Positions 38,727 to 45,555 of a stretch of DNA of 64,000 nucleotides are shown here, one piece after another. The stretch's first letter is position 1, and each line of letters begins with the position of its first letter. Under the pieces are notes generated by a model. It was not told the origin of the DNA. It made no database searches and saw nothing but the letters and a program-made list of their open reading frames with translations. A program made the translations under genes and the position numbers. This stretch comes from Streptomyces sp. D2-8 (GTDB lineage Bacteria > Actinomycetota > Actinomycetes > Streptomycetales > Streptomycetaceae), in NCBI RefSeq assembly GCF_023184515.1, contig NZ_JAAHBP010000021.1:146902-210901 (forward strand). The letters run 5' to 3'.

Positions 38727-40184
38727 GTGACCCTGTGGGGCGACGTCGAGTACACGGCGATCCGCGAGCTGCGGGGGCCGCTCGCCGTCGTGGAGGGAGT
38801 CACGGGCGTCGGCTGGGACGAGTACGTCCGGATCAGCCTGGAGTCCGGCGAGCAGCGCCATGGTCTCGTCCTGGAGGTGGACCGCGGCCTCGCCGTGGTC
38901 CAGGTCCTGGAGGACACCACCGGAATGGACCCCAGAGGCATCCGGGTTGCCTTCACGGGAGGGCCGCTGCGCATCCCCGTGGGCCCCGGCTGGCTGGGCA
39001 GGGTCTGCAACGGACGCGGCGAACCCCTCGACGGCGGGCCACCGGTGTTCGGGCACAGCAGCGTCGCGGTCGGCGGCAGCCCCATCAACCCCGTCCGCAG
39101 GGAGCCACCCTCCGCGCCGGTCATCACCGGTGTCGGCGCGGTCGACGCACTGACCACCCTGGTGCGCGGGCAGAAGCTGCCGGTGTTCTCCACGGCCGGA
39201 CTGCCCCATCTCGAGCTGGCCGCCCAGATCGCGGCCCAGTCCACCGTCGGCGGCGAGTCGTTCAGCGTGGTCTTCGCCGGCATGGGCCTCACCCATCCGG
39301 ACGCCTCCTTCGTCCGCGACGCCCTGGAGGAACGCTCGGCCGCCGGCGAACTGGTCCTGCTGCTCAACACCGCCGACGACCCGGTGATCGAACGCATCCT
39401 CACCCCGCGCCTGGCGCTGACGATCGCCGAGGACCTCGCCTTCACCGGCGGACGGCACGTGCTCGTGGTGATGAGCGACATGACCAGCTACGCCGAGGCG
39501 CTGCGCGAGGTCTCGGCCGCCCGCGGCGAGATCCCGGCCCGCCGTGCCTACCCCGGATACCTCTACAGCGATCTGGCCTCCCTCTACGAGCGCTGCGGCA
39601 GACTCCGCGGACGACCCGGATCCGTCACCGTCCTGCCCGTTCTCACCATGCCCGCGGGAGACATCACCCACCCGGTGCCGGACCTGACCGGCTACATCAC
39701 CGAGGGCCAGATCGTGCTCTCCCGCCAGACGCACGCCCTGGGCGTGTACCCGCCCGTGGACGCCCTCTCTTCGCTGTCCCGCCTGATGCGCAAGGGCGCG
39801 GGCCCGGGCCGCACCCGGGACGACCACCTCGACGTCGCGGCGCAGTCGCTCGCCGCACTCGCCCGGGCCCGGCAGGTCCGCGAACTCGCGGACCTGGTCG
39901 GCGAGGGTGCGCTGAGCCCGACCGACCGCCGCCATCTCGTGTACCGAGAGGCCTTCCTCCACCGGTTCGTGAACCAGCGAAGCGACGAAGCGCGGTCCTT
40001 GGACCAGACACTGGAAGCCGCCTGGAACGCGCTGCTGACCCTGCCCCGGAGCCAGCTCTCCATGCTGCCCGCCGCTCTGCTCGACGCACACGGCGCCGAG
40101 GAGGAACCGGAGGCCGAGGAGGAAAGGGCGGGGGAGAGCAGCCATGGCTCCGGGGAGGACGACGAGAGGGGGACGGCCGAGTGA
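38727..40184 (+). CDS. A/V-type ATPase non-catalytic subunit B
   Basis: 485 aa. VTGVGWDEYVRISLESGEQR, LGRVCNGRGEPLDGGPP, GSPINPVRREPPSAPVITGV, LPVFSTAGLPHLELAAQIAA and MSDMTSYAEALREVSAARGE are B-subunit signatures. The Walker A is lost, as expected. The last 30 residues are a strongly acidic tail (AEEEPEAEEERAG...) that is not typical. GTG at 38727 has GGAGG nine bases upstream, 36 bases after the A stop. The stop overlaps the D start (GTGA). Confidence 0.97.
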   Translation: MTLWGDVEYTAIRELRGPLAVVEGVTGVGWDEYVRISLESGEQRHGLVLEVDRGLAVVQVLEDTTGMDPRGIRVAFTGGPLRIPVGPGWLGRVCNGRGEPLDGGPPVFGHSSVAVGGSPINPVRREPPSAPVITGVGAVDALTTLVRGQKLPVFSTAGLPHLELAAQIAAQSTVGGESFSVVFAGMGLTHPDASFVRDALEERSAAGELVLLLNTADDPVIERILTPRLALTIAEDLAFTGGRHVLVVMSDMTSYAEALREVSAARGEIPARRAYPGYLYSDLASLYERCGRLRGRPGSVTVLPVLTMPAGDITHPVPDLTGYITEGQIVLSRQTHALGVYPPVDALSSLSRLMRKGAGPGRTRDDHLDVAAQSLAALARARQVRELADLVGEGALSPTDRRHLVYREAFLHRFVNQRSDEARSLDQTLEAAWNALLTLPRSQLSMLPAALLDAHGAEEEPEAEEERAGESSHGSGEDDERGTAE

Positions 40185-40822
40185 CGACGCCGTCCCGTCT
40201 CCCGCCCTCACGCGCCGGCCGACTGCACCTGCGGCACCGTCTGGATGTCGCCGTGCGGGGCGCCGACCTCCTCGAACAGAAGCTGCGCATCCTGCTCTCA
40301 CGTCACGACCAACTGCGCCGGGCCGAAGAGATCAGCGGCAGCCGATGGCACGACCGGGTGAAGGAAGCCGACACCTGGCTGGTCCGAGCTGTCCTCCTCG
40401 GCGGGGAACACGCCCTCGACAGGGCGGCGGCCGGAGTCGGCCCCGCGAGGATCACGGTCGACGAGACGGTCACCATGGGCGTCCGCCATCCGACCGAGGT
40501 CACCTGCGTCGTGCCGGACCGCGCTCCCAGCTCGGCCGCACCGGCCAACACCGCCCTGGTGCATGCCGAAGCCGCCTACCGCGAGGCCGTACGCGCAGCC
40601 GGCGAGTACGCCGCGGCGCGGGCGGCATCCCGGATCGTCGGAGCGGAGGTGCTGAGCACCCGCCGACGGGTCCGCGCGCTGCGACGCCACTGGATCCCCC
40701 GTCTCGAGACGGCACTCGCCCGGGTCGAACTCGCGCTGGAGCAGACCGAGCACGAGGACGCCGTCAGACGCCGCTGGGCGGCCCGAACCCTGGGGAAGGG
40801 CACGAGCGGGGCCGACGGTTGA
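40181..40822 (+). CDS. A/V-type ATPase central stalk subunit D
   Basis: 213 aa. N-terminal RLPPSRAGRLHLRHRLDVAV, then RGADLLEQKLRILLS, matches the family P-T-R-x-x-L-x-x-L-K-x-x-L-x-x-A-x-x-G-x-x-L-L-K-x-K pattern. It ends with a long helix, VLSTRRRVRALRRHWIPRLE, as expected of the rotor shaft. Last gene of the operon, completing the set H/G, C, I, K, F, E, A, B, D. GAGGGGGA lies seven bases before the GTG. Confidence 0.94.
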   Translation: MTTPSRLPPSRAGRLHLRHRLDVAVRGADLLEQKLRILLSRHDQLRRAEEISGSRWHDRVKEADTWLVRAVLLGGEHALDRAAAGVGPARITVDETVTMGVRHPTEVTCVVPDRAPSSAAPANTALVHAEAAYREAVRAAGEYAAARAASRIVGAEVLSTRRRVRALRRHWIPRLETALARVELALEQTEHEDAVRRRWAARTLGKGTSGADG

Positions 40823-40948
40823 AGCCGCTCTCCCCGCATGCGGATCGATGGCGGAGAAACCACACTGGCCGTAAGGGCAGCAGTCGGGGCGGGCCGGCTC
40901 CACGGCGCGTCCCGGCGATGCGGACCGCGAAACCCGAAGGAGACGGCC

Positions 40949-41368
40949 ATGACCACAGCACGGGAGATCATGCACGCCGGTGCCGTCTGTGTGCAGGAGG
41001 ACGAATCACTGGAGGACGCGGCACGCCGGATGAGCGAGCTGGACGTCGGAGCCCTCCCGGTCTGCGGGCCGGACGACCGGCTGCACGGGATCATCACCGA
41101 CCGGGACATCGTGGTGAAGGGTCTCGCCAAGGGCAAGGACCCGAGGACCATGAACGCGGGCCTGCTCGCGCAGGGCAAGCCGATCACCGTCGACGCCGGG
41201 GCCGACACGGACGAGGTGCTGCGGGCCATGGAGGAGCACAGGATCAGGCGGCTTCCGGTCATCGACGATCACCGGCTGGTCGGCATGATCAGCGAGGCGG
41301 ACCTCGCACGCCGGCTGCCGGAGGAGAAGGTGGGCCATTTCGTCGAGATGGTCTGCGCGTCCCACTGA
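40949..41368 (+). CDS. hrp1: Hypoxic response protein 1 homologue (CBS pair)
   Basis: 139 aa, a bare CBS pair without BON. MTTAREIMHAGAVCVQEDES, LDVGALPVCGPDDRLHGIIT and RRLPVIDDHRLVGMISEADL agree closely with what I recall of Rv2626c (Hrp1), a top DosR-regulon protein. Cys14 and the C-terminal Cys136 are at the positions linked by a disulphide in Hrp1. Ligand of Hrp1 is not settled. AAGGAG six bases before the ATG supports the start. A weak operator-like TGGCCGTAAGGGCA lies at 40866-40879. The gene stands between the ATPase operon and the TrkA operon. Confidence 0.93.
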   Translation: MTTAREIMHAGAVCVQEDESLEDAARRMSELDVGALPVCGPDDRLHGIITDRDIVVKGLAKGKDPRTMNAGLLAQGKPITVDAGADTDEVLRAMEEHRIRRLPVIDDHRLVGMISEADLARRLPEEKVGHFVEMVCASH

Positions 41369-41387
41369 GGAGGTCGCCCCTGCCTTC

Positions 41388-41403
41388 GGCCGGGACGTCG
41401 GCC
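41388..41403. terminator. Short hairpin between convergent hrp1 and trkA
   Basis: GGCCG (41388-41392) and CGGCC (41399-41403) are inverted repeats with a six-base loop, between the hrp1 stop and the trkA stop. The stem is short, so the call is tentative. Confidence 0.4.
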
Positions 41404-41404
41404 C

Positions 41405-42061
41405 TCACTGGAATGCGGTGTGGATCTCCTGTTCGGTGGCGGCGTGGGAGACGACGAGCAGTTCGTCGCCGGGCCGGAGCCGCATCCCGGGGGCGGGAAC
41501 CGTGGGCTGGCCGTCGCGGATCACGGTCGCGATGACGGCGCCCTCGGGAAGGGGGATCTCGACGAGCGTGCGGCCCGCGGCGCGGGACCGCGCCGTGATG
41601 GTCGTCTCGATGACGTCGACACCCGCCTTGCTCAGGCGCAGCAGAGCGACGGTGTCGGTGGCGCCGGTGGCTTCCTCGATGAGGGAGATCAGGGGGGTGG
41701 CGGCGGGTACCGCGGTGTCGACGCCCCAGTGCTGGTCGAAGAGCCAGGCGTTCTCCGCGTCGTTGACGCGGGCCGCCACACGGGGCACGGCGAACTGCCG
41801 CTTGGCGAGGAGGCTGATGACGAGGTTGTCCTCGTCCGTGCCGGTGGTGGCGATGACGAGGTCGGCGGCGAGTGCGCCGGCGTGCTCCAGGAAGGCGGGT
41901 TCGCAGGCGTCACCGGCCACGAGGCGTACGGGGAGGTGGCCTTCGAGCTCGGCGATGCGGTCCTCGTCGACGTCGACGAGGGTGACGTCGTTGCGGGCGG
42001 CGGCCAGGACCTGGGCGATCTGGGTGCCCAGGCGTCCCGCGCCGGCGATGAGAGCCCTCAT
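41405..42061 (-). CDS. TrkA/RCK-type potassium transport regulatory protein
   Basis: 218 aa. TrkA-N Rossmann fold: MRALIAGAGRLGTQIAQVLA, VTLVDVDEDRIAELEG and the NAD-binding aspartate, then VIATTGTDEDNLVISLLAKR. TrkA-C domain: IPLPEGAVIATVIRDGQPTV and RPGDELLVVSHAATEQEIH. It binds NAD(H)/nucleotide and gates a potassium channel or transporter. It overlaps the second trkA gene (ATGA) as in the mycobacterial ceoB/ceoC pair. No TrkH/KtrB membrane subunit is in this operon. Confidence 0.93.
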   Translation of the reverse strand: MRALIAGAGRLGTQIAQVLAAARNDVTLVDVDEDRIAELEGHLPVRLVAGDACEPAFLEHAGALAADLVIATTGTDEDNLVISLLAKRQFAVPRVAARVNDAENAWLFDQHWGVDTAVPAATPLISLIEEATGATDTVALLRLSKAGVDVIETTITARSRAAGRTLVEIPLPEGAVIATVIRDGQPTVPAPGMRLRPGDELLVVSHAATEQEIHTAFQ

Positions 42062-42717
42062 GTTCCCAGCTCCTTGTCCAGGAAGCCGCGCAGCCTGCCC
42101 AGCGAGGTGGCGGACACGGCGAAGGTGACCAGATCGCCGCGCTCGGCCAGGGTGCTGTGCGCGGGCACGAGCGAGCGGCCCGCGCGGGTGATCTCCACGA
42201 CGCGGATCTCGCCGTCCACGTCGCACTCGATCAGGCGTCGACCGGTGAGGTAGTCGGGCAGCTGCGAGCGGATCAGCAGGGTCTCGCCGTTGCCGAAGGA
42301 CAGTTCGGGCGTGAGGTGGCGATGCAGCAGCATCTGGTGGATCCGGTGGACCGTCCAGCGGACGCTGGCGATGGTGGGGATGCCGAGTTCCCGGTAGATG
42401 TCGGCGCGGTGGGGATCGTAGATGCGGGCGAGGACGATCGGCACGCGGTAGGTCTCCTTGGCCGTCCGCGCGCTGACGATGTTGCTGTTGTCGCCCGAGG
42501 TGACGGCGACGAAGGCGTCCGCGTGCTCGATCCCGGCTGCCTCGAGCACCGCGCGGCTGTACCCGTTGCCCTCGTGGAACCGGCCCGGGAAGCCGGCCGG
42601 GAGCCTCCTGCGGGCCCGGCCCGACCGGTCGATGAGCCGCACCTCGTGGCCCTCGGCGACGAGCTGGACCGCGAGTGTGGATCCCACCCGGCCGCAGCCC
42701 GCGATGATCACTCTCAT
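42058..42717 (-). CDS. TrkA/RCK-type potassium transport regulatory protein
   Basis: 219 aa. TrkA-N: MRVIIAGCGRVGSTLAVQLV, EVRLIDRSGRARRRLPAGFP, AFVAVTSGDNSNIVSARTAK. TrkA-C: YLTGRRLIECDVDGEIRVVE, VPAHSTLAERGDLVTFAVSA. In this copy the Rossmann beta2 aspartate is followed by RSGRARRR, so cofactor preference may differ from its neighbour. Its ATG overlaps the P-type ATPase stop (ATGA). It is the second gene of a three-gene leftward operon. Confidence 0.93.
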   Translation of the reverse strand: MRVIIAGCGRVGSTLAVQLVAEGHEVRLIDRSGRARRRLPAGFPGRFHEGNGYSRAVLEAAGIEHADAFVAVTSGDNSNIVSARTAKETYRVPIVLARIYDPHRADIYRELGIPTIASVRWTVHRIHQMLLHRHLTPELSFGNGETLLIRSQLPDYLTGRRLIECDVDGEIRVVEITRAGRSLVPAHSTLAERGDLVTFAVSATSLGRLRGFLDKELGT

Positions 42718-45530
42718 CGTGCTTCTCCCTTCGGACTCGTCGGCCGGCGGCGCAGCCACCACTTGCGGGCTTCTTCCGCGGCCAGGAGCAGGGCGCCGAA
42801 GGCGGCGAGGACCGCCCAGTCCGTGGCGGCCAGGGGAGCGGTGTTGAAGAGCGCCTGGAGCGGGGGCAGGTAGCTGATCGCCGCCATCAGGGCGATGCCG
42901 AAGCCACCGGCGGCCAGCAGCCACGAGTTGGACAGCAGGCCGATGCGGAACACGCTCTGCCGGTCCGTGCGTACCGCCAGGGCGACGAAGAACTGGCTGA
43001 GCACGACCCCCGCCTGGACCAGGGTGACCGCTTCCCGGTAGACGATGTCGTCCTCGGTGATGTCCGCGTACGGGATTCCGGAGGCGTGGATGTGCCAGAA
43101 GAACACGGCGGTCACACCGAGGGCCTGGATGCCGCCCAGGAAGAGGATGCGCCCCATCACGGCGGACGAGAAGAGCCGTTCGCGCCGGGAGCGGGGCGGG
43201 CGGTCCATCACGTCGGGCTCCGGCCGCTCGGCGCCGAGCGCGAGGGCGGGCAGGACGTCGGAGCCGAGGTCGATGGCGAGGATCTGCACGGCGCTGAGGG
43301 GAACCAGCGGGAACCCGGCGAAGGTCGCGGCCACGATCGGACCGAGCTCGCCGATGTTGCTGCTGAAGACGTAGACCAGGAACTTGCGGATGTTCTGGTA
43401 GACCGACCGGCCGAGCCTGACCGCCGCGGCGATGGAGGCGAACGAGTCGTCCAGCAGCACCATCACCGCCGCCTCCCGGGCGACATCGGTGCCGGAGGCG
43501 CCCATCGCGACGCCGATGTCGGCGTGCTTGAGGGCGGGTGCGTCGTTGGCGCCGTCGCCGGTGACCGCGACGACTTCGCCCCGTCGCTGGAGCGCGGTGA
43601 CGACCCGCATCTTGTGTTCCGGGCCGACCCGGCACAGCAGCAGCTCGTCCGGCGCGGCCAAGAGGGTGTCCAGGCCGTCGTCGTCGAGGGCGTCGAGCCG
43701 TGCCCCGGTCACCACGGTGGGCTCGGGCCGGGAGACGATACCCACGCGACGGGCGACGGCCTCGGCCGTCAGCTGGTGGTCCCCGGTGACCATGACGATC
43801 CGGATACGGGCCCGTCGGCAGGCGGCGACCGCGTCGCTGACCTCGGGCCGCGGCGGGTCGAGCATGCCGACGAGCCCCAGGAGCGTCAGCTCCGACTCCA
43901 CTTCGTCCTGGGCGGGGCGGGGATCCGGCACGGGCCGCCGTGCCGCCGCCAGCACGCGCAGCCCCTGCGAGGCCAGCCCGTCGTTGGCGGCGATGACAGC
44001 GGCACGCAGCTCCTCGGTCAACGGCAGCCGCTCTCCTCTCCAGTCGATGCGCGTGCAGCGGGCGAGCAGCTCCTGCGGCGCGCCCTTGACGTAGGCGTGG
44101 TAGCCGTCGGCGGTGTCACCGTGCACGGTGCTCATCAGCTTGCGGACCGAGTCGAAGGGGTACTCCGCCACGCGCGGCGTCGCCGCTTCCTCGGCGGCAC
44201 GGTCGATTCCGGCCTTCGCCGCGGCCACGAGCAGGGCGCCTTCAGTGGTGTCGCCGAGCACCCGCCATCCCTGGCGGTCCGACGGAGGCACCAGCCGGGC
44301 GTTGGAGCACAGCGCCGCGACCCTCAGCAGTTCCCGCACCGGCCGCGGGTCGGCCACGTCGCCCTCAGGCGCGTACCCCACCCCGGACACGGCGTGCCGC
44401 GTGCCGCCCGCCCACACCTGCACGACGGTCATCTCCGCCTGGGTGAGTGTCCCCGTCTTGTCCGTGCACACGACGGTGGTGGACCCCAGTGCCTCCACGG
44501 CCAGCAGCTGTTTCACCAGGGCGTGCCGACGGGCCATGCGCCGCACCCCGATCGCCAGCGACACCGACAGCGTCGCGGGCAGGCCCTCGGGGACGAGGGC
44601 GACCATGACCCCGAGCGCGAACACGAAGGTCTCGACGAACGGCTGCCCGGTGGGCACGCGCACCGCGAACAGGGCGGCGCCGATCGCCAGCGCGGTTCCC
44701 GCGACTCGGCGGGCCATCAGGGCCACCTGGCGCTGCAGCGGAGTCTTCTGTCGCGGCGCCGCGGCAGCGAGCCGGAAGATCCCTCCGAACTCGGTCGCCG
44801 CGCCGGTGGCGAACACCACCGCCTTCGCGGAACCCGCCACGACATCGGTGCCCATGAACAGGCAGTTGCGGGCCTGGAGGACCGGTCCGGCCGCCACCGG
44901 CTCGGCCGTACGGCCGACGGCGTCGCTCTCCCCGGTCAGCGCCGCGTTGTTGACGGAGACCTCGTGGGCCTCCACGAGGCGGCAGTCCGCCGGTACCGCG
45001 TCGCCGGCCTCCAGGACGACCACGTCCCCGGGCACCAGGTCGCGTGCGGGCACCTCCCGCCGCTCCCCGTCGCGGAGCACCCGGCAGGTGTGCGGCACCA
45101 TGGCCTGCAGCGACTCGGCCGTTCGCTCGGCGGAGTACTCCTGCGCGAAGCCGATGGCCGCGTTCAGCACCACCACGCCGAGGATCGCCACGGCCAGTTG
45201 CAGAGTGCCCACGTCCCGGGGCTCCTGAAGCCCGTAGGCCAGGAACGTGATCGCCGACGCGACGAGCAGCACGACGGCGAAGAGGTCGGTGAACTGACCG
45301 GCCAGCTCTCGCCACAGTCCCCGTCGCCCGGCGGGCGGGAGTTCGTTGGGGCCGTACCGGTCGCGCCGTGCCGCCGCGTCCGCCGCCGCGAGTCCCCGCG
45401 GCGAGGTGTCCACCGCGGCGAAGGCCTCCGTGGTCGTGACCGTCTGCACCGCGGGGCCGCCCGTCCCGCTCAGGGCCGCCGACCCGTGCCCCCCGTCTCC
45501 GGGTGTCAGCAGGGGAGTTCGGATACCCAT
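42714..45530 (-). CDS. P-type cation ATPase (type II, PacL-like)
   Basis: 938 aa. ALTGESDAVGRTAEP (actuator), LVPEGLPATLSVSLAIG (M4), VVCTDKTGTLTQAEMT with Asp357, YVKGAPQELLARC, and VTGDGANDAPALKHADIGVA. PEGLP in M4 and the overall pattern resemble SERCA/Na-K-type pumps. Sequence differs clearly from the pump at 29333, so the two are not recent duplicates. The first about 30 residues are Gly/Ser-rich. It heads an operon with two TrkA proteins, which favours a role in monovalent cation homeostasis (inference). Confidence 0.94.
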   Translation of the reverse strand: MGIRTPLLTPGDGGHGSAALSGTGGPAVQTVTTTEAFAAVDTSPRGLAAADAAARRDRYGPNELPPAGRRGLWRELAGQFTDLFAVVLLVASAITFLAYGLQEPRDVGTLQLAVAILGVVVLNAAIGFAQEYSAERTAESLQAMVPHTCRVLRDGERREVPARDLVPGDVVVLEAGDAVPADCRLVEAHEVSVNNAALTGESDAVGRTAEPVAAGPVLQARNCLFMGTDVVAGSAKAVVFATGAATEFGGIFRLAAAAPRQKTPLQRQVALMARRVAGTALAIGAALFAVRVPTGQPFVETFVFALGVMVALVPEGLPATLSVSLAIGVRRMARRHALVKQLLAVEALGSTTVVCTDKTGTLTQAEMTVVQVWAGGTRHAVSGVGYAPEGDVADPRPVRELLRVAALCSNARLVPPSDRQGWRVLGDTTEGALLVAAAKAGIDRAAEEAATPRVAEYPFDSVRKLMSTVHGDTADGYHAYVKGAPQELLARCTRIDWRGERLPLTEELRAAVIAANDGLASQGLRVLAAARRPVPDPRPAQDEVESELTLLGLVGMLDPPRPEVSDAVAACRRARIRIVMVTGDHQLTAEAVARRVGIVSRPEPTVVTGARLDALDDDGLDTLLAAPDELLLCRVGPEHKMRVVTALQRRGEVVAVTGDGANDAPALKHADIGVAMGASGTDVAREAAVMVLLDDSFASIAAAVRLGRSVYQNIRKFLVYVFSSNIGELGPIVAATFAGFPLVPLSAVQILAIDLGSDVLPALALGAERPEPDVMDRPPRSRRERLFSSAVMGRILFLGGIQALGVTAVFFWHIHASGIPYADITEDDIVYREAVTLVQAGVVLSQFFVALAVRTDRQSVFRIGLLSNSWLLAAGGFGIALMAAISYLPPLQALFNTAPLAATDWAVLAAFGALLLAAEEARKWWLRRRPTSPKGEAR

Positions 45531-45555
45531 GGCCGAGTGCCTCGGACCGCCGCCG

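Noticed and set aside
38109..40301. Long minus-strand open frame across the ATPase A, B and D genes
   Set aside because: Antisense to three conserved, translationally coupled genes.
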